DNA from: Halomicrobium katesii DSM 19301
Lineage (GTDB): Archaea > Halobacteriota > Halobacteria > Halobacteriales > Haloarculaceae
DNA: 64,000 nt
Assembly (NCBI RefSeq): GCF_000379085.1
Contig: NZ_KB905378.1
Span: 1,039,864 to 1,103,863, forward strand
Direction: 5' to 3'
In this document: positions 52,371 through 60,465 of the stretch, piece by piece
Layout of the letters: each line of letters starts with the position of its first letter
Numbering within the stretch: position 1 is the stretch's first letter
Notes under the pieces: model-generated
Databases searched by the model: none
What the model was told of the DNA's origin: nothing
Seen by the model: only the letters and a program-made list of their open reading frames with translations
Made by a program: the position numbers and the translations under genes

Positions 52371-53276
52371 ATGGACCGTCGGCGCTCACTGCTCGTCGCC
52401 CTGGTGGCCCTGGCCGCCCTCGCCGGCTGTCTCTCGGGCGGGCCACAGACGCCAGCCGCGCCCGGCGACGCCGTCCCGGCAGGGAGCGACACCGTCAACG
52501 CCACGGTCACCCGCGTCGTCGACGGCGACACCGTCGAGATCCGATACGACGACGGGACGTTCGACACCGTCCGGCTGCTCGGGATCGACACCCCCGAGAC
52601 CCGCGGCGGGACGAACTCCGCGGAGTTCGAGGGCGTCCCCGACACCGCGGCCGGCCGGGCCTGTCTCGAACGGGCGGCCGGCAACGCGACCCGCGCCCTC
52701 GAAGCCCTCGTCGGCGGTGTGCCGGTCGTCGTCGCTGTCGACCCGAAAGCCGACCGACGGGACCGCTACGACCGACTGCTGGCGTACCTCGTCGTCGACG
52801 GCGTCGACGCCAACGAACGGCTCGTCGAGCGGGGCCACGCGCGAGTGTACGACTCGACGTTCTCGCGCTCGGACCGGTTCTACGACCTCGAAGCGAACGC
52901 ACAGGACGCCCGGCGGGGCGTCTGGGCCTGTGTGGACCCCGCCACGCCGACTGGCGGCGTCGGCCTCCGGGTCGTCGCCGACGCCCCGGGCGACGACCGC
53001 GAGAACCCCAACGGCGAGTCCGTCGTCGTCTCGAACTCCGGGGGCGACCCGCTCGCGATCGGCAACTGGACGGTCACCGACGAGGCCGGCCACAGGTACA
53101 CCTTCCCGCCGGGCGCGACGGTGCCCGCGAACGGTTCGGTCCGACTCCACTCCGGTTCGGGGACCGACACCGCCACAGAGTTCTACCGCGGGAACGGCCC
53201 GATCTGGAACAACGACGGCGACACCGCCACCCTGCGCGCCGCGAACGGCACGGTCGTCGCCGCGGCGTCGTACTGA
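52371..53276 (+). CDS. Secreted nuclease lipoprotein (SNase plus lamin-tail domain)
   Basis: A 301-aa lipoprotein with lipobox ALAGC (near residue 20). The thermonuclease domain spans about 42-190: VTRVVDGDTVEIRYDDG, VRLLGIDTPETRG (catalytic Arg and Glu), DRYDRLLAYLVVDG (second catalytic Arg), VERGHARVYD. A lamin-tail-type beta domain follows (residues 205-300; VVVSNSGGDPLAIGNWTVTD). It probably degrades DNA or RNA outside the cell. The start at the ATG at 52371 gives the proper signal. Confidence 0.9.
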   Translation: MDRRRSLLVALVALAALAGCLSGGPQTPAAPGDAVPAGSDTVNATVTRVVDGDTVEIRYDDGTFDTVRLLGIDTPETRGGTNSAEFEGVPDTAAGRACLERAAGNATRALEALVGGVPVVVAVDPKADRRDRYDRLLAYLVVDGVDANERLVERGHARVYDSTFSRSDRFYDLEANAQDARRGVWACVDPATPTGGVGLRVVADAPGDDRENPNGESVVVSNSGGDPLAIGNWTVTDEAGHRYTFPPGATVPANGSVRLHSGSGTDTATEFYRGNGPIWNNDGDTATLRAANGTVVAAASY

Positions 53277-53337
53277 CCGTCCGCGAGTTTCGCGGGCCGC
53301 GCGACACCCACAAACCGATCCGGTCCCAAGGGCAGGT

Positions 53338-54441
53338 ATGCGCCGGCCCGACTGGCTCCCTGCGCGAACGGTCGCCGCGCTCGAACCCGGCCCGCGAGTC
53401 CTCGACTGGAGCCTCGCGGCCAGCGTCGTCTTCATCCTCACGACGGGATTCTACAGCCTCGTCGTAGGTCGACCCGCACAGGCCTGGGTCTTCGATCTCC
53501 ACGCGATCGCCGGTCTCGGGCTGGTCGTCCTCCTGGTCTTCAAACTCCGCCGGGTCGCGCCACGGGTCGCGCCCGATCGGCTCACCGCTCCCAGAGTCTT
53601 CTCGCTGTCCCTCGCATTCGTCACCGCGGCGGCGCTCGCTACCGGCCTGTGGTGGGTGCTGGGTGGTTCGGTCTCGATCGGCCCGTGGGGACTGTTGAAC
53701 CTCCACATCGGCGTCGGGCTGGTCGTCCCGGTCGTCCTCCTCTTGCACCTGCGCCATCGGTTTCACGACCCACGGAACGTGCCGAGCCGCGACCGCCGCA
53801 CAGCACTGCAGTACGCCGGCATCGCCGGCATCGCGGCCCTGACCTGGCGGAGCCAGCGAGTGCTCAACGACGCCCTCGATACGGCCGGCGCAGACCGGCG
53901 GTTCACCGGCTCTCGCGAGGTCGGGACGGACGAGGGCAACGCCTTCCCGCCGACGAGCTGGATGGCCGACGACCCCGATCCCATCGACAGCGACGAGTGG
54001 GTCCTGTCGGTCACCGGCCGGGTCGGCAGTCCCGCGACGTTCGGCGTCGACGACCTCGAACTGGACGACCCAGAGGGTGCCGACGAGCGGCGGGCCGTCC
54101 TCGACTGCACCAGCGGCTGGTACTCCGAGCACGACTGGCAGGGCGTCGCGGTCGCGGACCTGTTGGCGGCGGTCGAACCGGACGACGCCGCCCGGTGGGT
54201 CCAGTTTCGCTCCGTGACGGGGTATCGCTGGTCGCTCCCCATCTCGGAGGCCGAGGACGCACTGCTGGCGACCCACGTCGACGGCGACTCCCTCACGCAC
54301 GGTCACGGCGCGCCGATGCGACTGGTCGCGCCGGGACACCGCGGCCTCCAGTGGGTCAAGTGGGTCGACGAGGTCCGGCTCTCTCGCCGCCGCGAGATCG
54401 GCGAGTCGGTCGCGATCTTCGTCAGCGGCTTCGAGGAGTGA
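53338..54441 (+). CDS. Membrane-anchored molybdopterin-dependent oxidoreductase
   Basis: A 367-aa protein. The N-terminal 165 aa carry four TM helices with histidines placed as haem b ligands (DLHAIAG; NLHIGVGLVV; HLRHRFHDP), like a cytochrome b561-type anchor. From about residue 200 it is a sulfite-oxidase/YedY-type Moco domain: SWMADDPDPIDSDEWVLSVTG, the probable molybdenum-binding Cys in VLDCTSGWYSEHDWQGV (near 257), and GHGAPMRLVAPGHRGLQWVKWV (near 323). The fusion of electron-carrying anchor and catalytic domain suggests respiratory oxidation or reduction of an unknown small substrate. It uses the cofactor made by the moa genes. Confidence 0.88.
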   Translation: MRRPDWLPARTVAALEPGPRVLDWSLAASVVFILTTGFYSLVVGRPAQAWVFDLHAIAGLGLVVLLVFKLRRVAPRVAPDRLTAPRVFSLSLAFVTAAALATGLWWVLGGSVSIGPWGLLNLHIGVGLVVPVVLLLHLRHRFHDPRNVPSRDRRTALQYAGIAGIAALTWRSQRVLNDALDTAGADRRFTGSREVGTDEGNAFPPTSWMADDPDPIDSDEWVLSVTGRVGSPATFGVDDLELDDPEGADERRAVLDCTSGWYSEHDWQGVAVADLLAAVEPDDAARWVQFRSVTGYRWSLPISEAEDALLATHVDGDSLTHGHGAPMRLVAPGHRGLQWVKWVDEVRLSRRREIGESVAIFVSGFEE

Positions 54442-55074
54442 TCACAGCATCGCGGTGAGGATCGCGAACAGGTCCGTCTCGGCGTCCTCGTACTGCACCG
54501 GCACGAAGCCGGCCTCGCGGGCGGCCACCACGTCCGACTCGTGACTGTCGCCGACCATCACGTACTCCTCGGCGTCGACGCGCTCGCGGACGGCGTCGTA
54601 GGGGTCGCCGTCGGTCTTGTGCCCGCCCACGTCGTAGGAGATCACCGTCTCGTCGAAGTCTGCGAGGTCGTGGCGGTCGATCTTCGCGCGCTGTCACTCG
54701 CCGACGCCGTCGCTACAGACCACGAGCGTCGTCGCCTCGTCCGCGCCCAGTTCCGAGAGGCAGTCCCGCGCGGCCGACGACACGCCGGTCGCCGCGAGCT
54801 CCTCGTCTCGTAGCGCCGCCACGAGCGCGTCCACGTCCGCGTCGTCGGTGTCGATCTCGGCCTCCGCCAGCGCGGCCCGCATCCCCGCGTGGTACGGCTC
54901 CGGCTCACACTCCTCGAACGTGTCGAAGAAACCGGTCTCGTAGGCCGCGACCATCTCCTCGGTCGCGGTCCCGACCTGGCGCTCGAAGGCCCTCTCCAGT
55001 ATCTCGTCGAACGAACGATCGTACTGGACCAGCGTCCCGTCGAGGTCGAAACAGATCGCCGTCGTGGTACTCAT
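54442..55074 (-). pseudogene. HAD-family hydrolase with an in-frame stop codon
   Basis: 210 codons. Motif I is ICFDLDGTLVQYD (residues 7-19). A cap follows, then LVVCSDGVGE (motif II region) and a TGA at 54694-54696. The same frame goes on QRAKIDRHDLADFDETVIS, TDGDPYDAVRERV (in place of the motif III Lys region) and VMVGDSHESDVVAAREAG (motif IV) to 54442. Related enzymes often have Trp before QRAK, so TGG to TGA is the simplest change. The start overlaps the upstream stop (ATGA). If not a base error, the enzyme is dead. Confidence 0.82.
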
Positions 55075-55487
55075 TCGGTGTCGATGGGCGCGCCGTCCTC
55101 GGTCGGCGGTGCGATGGCGTCGATGAAGGCCTCGGCCGACGGCTCGGTCACGCGCACCCGGACGTGGATGTCGCCGAGCTCTGCGGGCCCGCCCACCGAG
55201 AAGTTGATCCGCCCCTCGAAGGCCGCCTGCTTGTTCAACTCGAAGGTGAACGTGTCGTCGTCGAGCGTGCCGAGGAAGACCCCCCGTGCCGTGTCGAGGA
55301 TCTCCTCGCGGTGGAGCAGCTCCGAGACGTGGCTCATGTCGTGACACTCCGCGACGATCTGGTCGCCCTCGTAGCTTGGATCGGCCGTCGGGAAGATGTT
55401 CGTGACGGCGTCGGCGACCCGATCCGTCACCTCGCTGTCGTGGACCGGCGCAGTCACTCGCACGTCGACGCTGTAAACCGCGCTCAT
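55071..55487 (-). CDS. RNA-binding-type protein, COG1325/UPF0201 family
   Basis: A 138-aa archaeal protein with alternating strands and helices (YSVDVRVTAPVHDSEVTDRV; ISEL-like HVSELLHREEILDTARGVF; HVRVRVTEPSAEAFIDAI), resembling the ribosomal-L5-like fold of UPF0201. Its function is unknown, although genomic links are to nucleic acid metabolism. It overlaps both neighbours by four bases (ATGA), giving a tight operon: UPF0200, this gene, HAD hydrolase. Confidence 0.82.
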   Translation of the reverse strand: MSAVYSVDVRVTAPVHDSEVTDRVADAVTNIFPTADPSYEGDQIVAECHDMSHVSELLHREEILDTARGVFLGTLDDDTFTFELNKQAAFEGRINFSVGGPAELGDIHVRVRVTEPSAEAFIDAIAPPTEDGAPIDTE

Positions 55488-56074
55488 GCGTCTCCCTCCG
55501 CGGCGTCGTACTGGCTCCGGTAGGCGTCGATGCCGTCGGCCAGCAGCGTCCGCACCTTCGACTGGAACGCCGCCAGACTGTCGGTGTTGTCGATGTGTAC
55601 GTCGGCCCGTTCCATGGCCGCGTCCATGCCGAAGCCTCGCTCGCGTTCGTCGCGCTCTTCGAGGGATTCACCGCCGTCGTCGCGATCGCCGTCTCGGCCC
55701 CGTTCTGCCAGCCGCGCTTTCCGGACCTCGAACGGTGCCTCGATGCTGACCAGCGAGAACGACGCCCCGAACGCCTCCTCGAAGGCGTCGACCTCCACGT
55801 CCGACCGGACGCCGTCGACCAGCACCGCGTCGCTCGACGCGAGCTCGTCTTCGATCAGCGGGAGCGACCGCTCGGCGATGGCCGCCGGCCCGTTCTCTTC
55901 GCGCAGCGCCGTCGCCACGCGGCCGTGCTCGGTCGCCGGATCCAGCCCGCGGTCCCGACACGCCGCACGGATCACGTCTCCCATCGTCACGACCGGCACG
56001 TCCAGCTCGCGGGCGACGTTGGCGGCCTCGCCCTTGCCGCTGCCCGGTAGCCCGACCGTCGCGAGTACTCTCAT
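55484..56074 (-). CDS. UPF0200-type nucleotide kinase-like protein
   Basis: A 196-aa P-loop protein: VGLPGSGKGEAANVAREL (residues 7-24) is a Walker A like that of adenylate or dephospho-CoA kinases, with VVTMGDVIRAACRDRGLDP following and a LID-like segment (RERGFGMDAAMERADVHIDN near 160). It belongs to UPF0200 (MJ1399-like). The substrate is unknown. The charged region near residues 140-160 (GRDGDRDDGGESLEERDER) is a halophile expansion. Confidence 0.86.
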   Translation of the reverse strand: MRVLATVGLPGSGKGEAANVARELDVPVVTMGDVIRAACRDRGLDPATEHGRVATALREENGPAAIAERSLPLIEDELASSDAVLVDGVRSDVEVDAFEEAFGASFSLVSIEAPFEVRKARLAERGRDGDRDDGGESLEERDERERGFGMDAAMERADVHIDNTDSLAAFQSKVRTLLADGIDAYRSQYDAAEGDA

Positions 56075-56125
56075 GGTGCTGGGATAGTCGCAGCCGTCGC
56101 TTAAGCACTGTGCTCCACCCGCGAC

Positions 56126-56411
56126 AGCAAACATATACCGCTTCGTGATCTATCGCCGGCCATGGCTCAACGCTCGCTGGTCGTCCGTGCTCTCTGGTTC
56201 GTCTTCGACGACCGTTTTCCGCGTCGGGTCTCCTCGATCGCTCCGCTCGCTGCGGGGACCCTCGCGCAAAACCGTCGATGAAAAAGGCAGCCACTCACTC
56301 CGTTCGTGGCTGATGCTGCTCTCCTCGCCCGCAAGCATATACCGCTTCGTGATCTATCGCCCGACATGGCTCAACGCTCGCTGGTCGTCCGTGCTCTCTG
56401 GTTCGTCTTCG
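56126..56411. repeat. Direct repeat: duplicated promoter and 5' end of the YccF-like gene
   Basis: 56126-56207 and 56330-56411 are 82-bp direct copies with about three mismatches, 204 bp apart. Each contains ATATACCGCTTCGTGATC and an ATG followed by the first 15 codons of the YccF-like protein. The first copy then changes to DDRFPRRVS and stops after 22 more codons. The 122-bp spacer shows no gene. Confidence 0.9.
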
Positions 56412-56743
56412 TCGGCTGGTGGCTCACGCCGATTCTGGTCAACGTCGCGTGGCTGTTGAACGTTACCGTGATCTTGCTTCCGTTCGGGATCAAGCTCGTC
56501 AACCTCGTCCCGACGGCGCTGACGCTGGCCGAACCCCGATCGCTGGCCGAGGGAACCGGGGCGTCACAGCCGTCGCTCGTGGTGCGGGCGATCTACTTCG
56601 TGCTCGTGGGCTGGTGGCTCTCGTGGCTGTGGGCCAACGTCGCCGCCGCGCTGTCGATGACGATCGTCGGCATTCCGATCGCGATCTGGCTGTTCAACCG
56701 GCTTCCGTACGTCACGTCGCTGTACCGATTCCACGGGCGATAG
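56366..56743 (+). CDS. YccF-like inner membrane protein (DUF307)
   Basis: A 125-aa protein with two similar hydrophobic hairpins: residues 7-50 (LWFVFVGWWLTPILVNVAW...) and 70-115 (IYFVLVGWWLSWLWANVAA...), each with the GWWL motif and a following Asn, as in the YccF family. It was probably formed by internal duplication. Its role is unknown. Its 5' end exists in duplicate upstream. The stop TAG abuts the convergent prenyl synthase stop. Confidence 0.88.
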   Translation: MAQRSLVVRALWFVFVGWWLTPILVNVAWLLNVTVILLPFGIKLVNLVPTALTLAEPRSLAEGTGASQPSLVVRAIYFVLVGWWLSWLWANVAAALSMTIVGIPIAIWLFNRLPYVTSLYRFHGR

Positions 56744-57589
56744 CTACCGTTCGCGGACGACGACGAACTCCGCCAGATCCTGCAGGTACTCCGTCGCCTG
56801 GCTGTCGTCGGTGTCGACGGTCGCGAGCGCTTCGAGCGCGGCGTCGGACTCCGCGCGAGCCCGTTCGTTGGCCTCCGCTGGCGTGAGATCGGTCACCTCG
56901 ACGAACGAGGGGCGGTCCATCTCGGCGTCCTGGCCGGCGGGCTTGCCCAGTTTCTCCGCGTCGGCCGTCGCGTCGAGCACGTCGTCGCGCATCTGGAAGG
57001 CCACGCCGACCCGCTCGGCGTACTGGCCGAAGGCCTCGACCGTGTAGGCGTCGGCGTCGGCCGCGATCGCGCCCAGCTCCGCCGCCGCCCGGAACAGCGC
57101 GCCGGTCTTCCGGCGGGCCAGCTCGATGTACTCGGTCTCGTTGGTCGGTTGGCTGACGAGCTCGGTCGCCTCGCCCTCGCCGAGTTCGACCATCGACTCG
57201 GTCACGGCCTGCATGGCTCGCTCGTCGCTGGAAAAGAGTGCGAACGCTTCGCCGAGCAGCCCGTCGGAGGCGATGATGGCCGGCCCGTGGCCGAAGGCCG
57301 CCCACGCCGAGGGCGTCCCGCGACGCACGTCGGACTCGTCGATGATGTCGTCGATCACCAGCGAGGCGTTGTGGACCAGTTCGATCCCGACCGCGAACTC
57401 CACCGCGTCGGCGGGCTCCCCGCCCAGCGCCTCACAGACCAGCACCGTCACTGTCGGCCGAACGCGCTTCCCTCCGGCCAGGGCCACGTGGCGGAGTTCG
57501 TCGGCGAGTTCGTCGGGTTCGACCCCGTCGAGAACGGCCTCCAGCCGTTCCTCGACGCGGTCCCGACGCCGCTGTAAGTACTCCATCAT
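56744..57589 (-). CDS. Trans-isoprenyl diphosphate synthase (GGPP/FGPP-type)
   Basis: A 281-aa enzyme that elongates isoprenyl diphosphates for archaeal lipids. The motifs are GGKRVRPTV (near 39), first aspartate motif LVIDDIIDESDVRRG (near 76), a LARRKTGALF segment (near 157) and second aspartate motif FQMRDDVLDATAD (near 196). The shortened C-terminus (about 280 against 340 aa) is seen in one haloarchaeal paralogue group. Chain length cannot be fixed by eye. Confidence 0.92.
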   Translation of the reverse strand: MMEYLQRRRDRVEERLEAVLDGVEPDELADELRHVALAGGKRVRPTVTVLVCEALGGEPADAVEFAVGIELVHNASLVIDDIIDESDVRRGTPSAWAAFGHGPAIIASDGLLGEAFALFSSDERAMQAVTESMVELGEGEATELVSQPTNETEYIELARRKTGALFRAAAELGAIAADADAYTVEAFGQYAERVGVAFQMRDDVLDATADAEKLGKPAGQDAEMDRPSFVEVTDLTPAEANERARAESDAALEALATVDTDDSQATEYLQDLAEFVVVRER

Positions 57590-58073
57590 CGGTCTTTAGG
57601 ACTACCCCGAAAAGTACCTACTCATCCGTCTGCTTCTGGCCTCGTCTCTGTGCCGGTCTCTGCGGGCCCCGACACCGGAGCCCTCTTGTACCCGCGGCGC
57701 TGACGGAGACACGACGGCACGGTCGGCCAGCGATCTTTCGGCCCGCGTGGTTTCCACGCGTGGTTCTCGCTGGCTTTCCTACCCCGTCTCTCGAACACCG
57801 ACGAGCGACGGCGTTCTCACTCGAACCCCTCGATCAGCGCCGGCACTACCTCAGATACATCTCTTCCGCTGGGGATTTCCCGGTCGCTGCGCCCCCCGCG
57901 GGACCTCGCGTAGAAAGACGTGGACAAGCGTCTCATAGAAACAGCCTCTCGAAGCTCGTTCACCGATAACGGATCGAATCGGCCGGTTCGTGAGCGTGCG
58001 AACCCACTGAATTGGAAGACTAGTGACTCGCTTTAGCAACGGTTATCTTCCTTTCATTCGATATGATTTTCAT
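57590..58073. other. Intergenic region with a copy of the etfA 3' end
   Basis: 484 bp without a convincing gene. It holds a small hairpin, CGCGTGGTTTCCACGCG, at about 57746 and, at 57821-57852, a 32-bp sequence matching the end of etfA (58616-58647) at 29 positions. Reading minus it encodes VVPALIEGFE and a stop. The AT-rich tail near 58050 is the promoter area of the next gene. Confidence 0.65.
57821..57852 (-). repeat. Partial duplicate of the etfA C-terminal codons
   Basis: TCGAACCCCTCGATCAGCGC is common to this site and 58616-58635; the next 12 bases differ at three mostly synonymous positions. The two direct copies bracket about 760 bp that contains the AT-richer lipoprotein gene. Confidence 0.75.
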
Positions 58074-58469
58074 ATGAAGCGCCGAACGATTCTGTCTTCG
58101 GCAGGAACTGCTCTCAGTATGAGCGTGGCTGGTTGCCTGTTCGATCAGACTGAAACAGGGCCGGATTTTACCCTTCACAATATTCGTTCTCATCTAGCTG
58201 ATCAAGAGACAGCAATCGTAGTGGGGAGAGTTAAAAAACGGGGGGACGCTGCCGGAAATGTCTCAATTAGGGCAGAACTCCTGATCGAAGATGAGTATAA
58301 CCACGCAAGTATACAGACGTTCGTGATCTCTGAAGACGTAGATGGTCGTGTAATCGCACTTCCGTTTACATCAGACTCATCGTTTTACGACGAACAGACC
58401 TTTACCGCGCGGGCAAAGATCATCCGGCACGGCGAGGCGGACGGCGAATGGGTGAGTGAAACAGCATAA
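58074..58469 (+). CDS. Tat-type lipoprotein, hypothetical
   Basis: A 131-aa exported lipoprotein: MKRRTILSSAGTALSMSVAG then Cys at residue 21 (a lipobox with an upstream RR, so Tat export is likely). The mature part is a beta-rich small domain (ETAIVVGRVKKRGDAAGNV; FTARAKIIRHGEADG), like Ig-type or FxLYD domains. Codon use is AT-richer than its neighbours. It is not recognised as a named family and may have been acquired. Confidence 0.72.
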   Translation: MKRRTILSSAGTALSMSVAGCLFDQTETGPDFTLHNIRSHLADQETAIVVGRVKKRGDAAGNVSIRAELLIEDEYNHASIQTFVISEDVDGRVIALPFTSDSSFYDEQTFTARAKIIRHGEADGEWVSETA

Positions 58470-58608
58470 CTGGGGCTCAAGTAATATTCAACTGCTTCGG
58501 AGAGATCTCTGGATTTACTGTAGCCCGTCTGCTGGGGCTTTGAGACTGGTTCTCTGATGGAGGCTGGGTAAAAAACGCGACCGACGAGCCACTCGCGCGA
58601 ACGGCGGA

Positions 58609-59562
58609 CTAGCTCTCGAACCCCTCGATCAGCGCCGGTACCACGTCGAAGAGGTCGTCGACGATCCCGTAGTCGGCGATGTCGAAGATCGGCGCGTTGG
58701 GGTCGTCGTTGATCGCGACGATCGTGTCTGCGCCTTTCATCCCGGCGACGTGCTGTACCGCGCCGGAGATGCCGATGGCGATGTACACGTCCGGCGTGAC
58801 GACCTTGCCAGACTGGCCGACCTGCCTGTTTTTGGGCAGCCAGCCGTTGTCGACGATCGGGCGGGACGCCGACAGCGTCGCGTCGAGTGTGTCGGCCAGG
58901 TCGCGGATCAGATCGAGGTTCTCCTCCTCCTCGATCCCGCGACCGATCGAGACGAGCACGTCGGCTTCCGAGATGTCGACGTCGCCGCCGCCGACCTCCT
59001 GGAAGCCGGTGACCGTCGAGCGTATCGCCGATTCGTCGATCGTCGCCTCGAAGGGCTCGACCGTGGCGTCGCCGCTGCCCTCGGCCGCGGGCCACTCGGC
59101 GGGTCTGATCGTGACCGCGGTGCTGTCGGCGTGACTGTCGATCGTGGTCTCGACCTTCGAACCGTACAGCTCTCGGGTGGCGGTCAGTCCGTCGTCGTAG
59201 GCGAGATCGACGGCGTCGGTGATCAGCGGCAGGCCGACCCGGTTCGCGACGGCCGGCGCGTAGTCGAGCCCGTTGACGCTCTGGGGCATGAGCAGTACCG
59301 TGGGATCGATCTCTTCGGCCAGTTGCGTGACCGCCTGCGTGTACACGTCGTGGTTGAACTCCTCGCCGTGGGCGACCGTGTGGATCACGTCGACGCCGTC
59401 GCGGTCGAGCCGATCGGCGTACTCCTCGACCGAGCCGCTGACGACGGCCACGTGGAGGTCGCCGTCGGTCGCGTCTGCCAGCTCGCGGCCGGCGGTCACG
59501 AGTTCGTGGCTCACGTCTCGCAACTCGCCGCGGCGGTGTTCGGCGACGGCCAGGACCGTCAT
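58609..59562 (-). CDS. etfA: Electron transfer flavoprotein alpha subunit
   Basis: A 317-aa ETF alpha subunit. It has an N-terminal nucleotide-fold domain (VLAVAEHRRGELRDVSHEL; TVLLMPQSVNGLDYAPAVANR) and the C-terminal FAD domain with VLVSIGRGIEEEEN (near 208), SRPIVDNGWLPKNRQVGQSGK (near 240) and YIAIGISGAVQHVAGMKGADTIVAIN (near 265). It accepts electrons from dehydrogenases (for example acyl-CoA). The start overlaps the etfB stop (ATGA). Confidence 0.95.
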   Translation of the reverse strand: MTVLAVAEHRRGELRDVSHELVTAGRELADATDGDLHVAVVSGSVEEYADRLDRDGVDVIHTVAHGEEFNHDVYTQAVTQLAEEIDPTVLLMPQSVNGLDYAPAVANRVGLPLITDAVDLAYDDGLTATRELYGSKVETTIDSHADSTAVTIRPAEWPAAEGSGDATVEPFEATIDESAIRSTVTGFQEVGGGDVDISEADVLVSIGRGIEEEENLDLIRDLADTLDATLSASRPIVDNGWLPKNRQVGQSGKVVTPDVYIAIGISGAVQHVAGMKGADTIVAINDDPNAPIFDIADYGIVDDLFDVVPALIEGFES

Positions 59563-60350
59563 TGGCCCACCCCCCGTTCGGCGAGCAGGCCAGCCAGCTC
59601 GCCGGCCGTCTCCTCTGGCGTGCCTTCGTACAGCGTCGCGCCACCCTCGGATTCTGGCTCGTACAGGGCGGTCTGTTCGATCGGGCTGTCCAGCGCCGTC
59701 GCGTCGAGCCCGATATCGGCGAGCGTCTTCTCGGCCAGTTCCTTGCTCTGGGCCTGTCGAATCCCGCGGAGGCTGGCATAGCGGGGGTCGTTGATCCCGG
59801 TCTGGATCGTCAACACGGCGGGCAGCTCCACGTCGGTCAGCTCTTCGACGCCGCCTTCGAGTTCGCGGTGGACGTGTGCGACGCCCGCTTGAGCGTCGAG
59901 ATCGAGCGCGTTGACGACGGCCGCCCACTCGGTCCCGAGCTGGTCGGCAAGCGTCACGCCAGTCGCGCCGAGGCTGTCGTCGGCCGACTGGACGCCCGTG
60001 AGTATCAGGTCGGGGTCTTCCTGTTCGGCAACGGCCGCAAGCAGGCGCGCTTTCGTCGCGGGATCGAGCATTGCGTCGTCGTCGAGGGCGTCGTCCCAGA
60101 CACGAATCGCGCGATCGGCACCCTTCGCCAGTGCCTGTCGGATCGTCTCCTCGGCGTCACTGGGGCCGATCGTCACCGTCACGACCTCGACGTCGTCGAG
60201 CGATTCGGAGAGCTGAACGGCTTCCTCGACGGCGTACTCGTCCCACTCGTTGAGGTCGGCCGTGACGTACCGATCGTCGATGCCGAGTCCGTCGATCTCG
60301 AACTCGTCGTCGACTGCGGTCACCTCCTTTACCGTGACAAGGACTTTCAT
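59559..60350 (-). CDS. etfB: Electron transfer flavoprotein beta subunit
   Basis: A 263-aa ETF beta subunit. Marks are MKVLVTVKEVTAVDDEFE, LNEWDEYAVEEAVQL (near 37), ADRAIRVWDD, DLILTGVQSADDSLGATGV (near 113, AMP/FAD site) and the recognition-loop area PRYASLRGIRQAQSKEL (near 190). It forms the ETF dimer with etfA, in an operon etfB-etfA. No ETF-quinone oxidoreductase gene lies next to it. Confidence 0.95.
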   Translation of the reverse strand: MKVLVTVKEVTAVDDEFEIDGLGIDDRYVTADLNEWDEYAVEEAVQLSESLDDVEVVTVTIGPSDAEETIRQALAKGADRAIRVWDDALDDDAMLDPATKARLLAAVAEQEDPDLILTGVQSADDSLGATGVTLADQLGTEWAAVVNALDLDAQAGVAHVHRELEGGVEELTDVELPAVLTIQTGINDPRYASLRGIRQAQSKELAEKTLADIGLDATALDSPIEQTALYEPESEGGATLYEGTPEETAGELAGLLAERGVGQ

Positions 60351-60465
60351 ACCACGCAGTGGGGCCGGCCGCCCGATAAACGTTTCCGAACCACTGGCCA
60401 CGCGACCAGAGTTTTTTCGGAGGGCCGGCACTCCCCGCGGTGTTCTCCTGGGGTTCGCGACGGTC

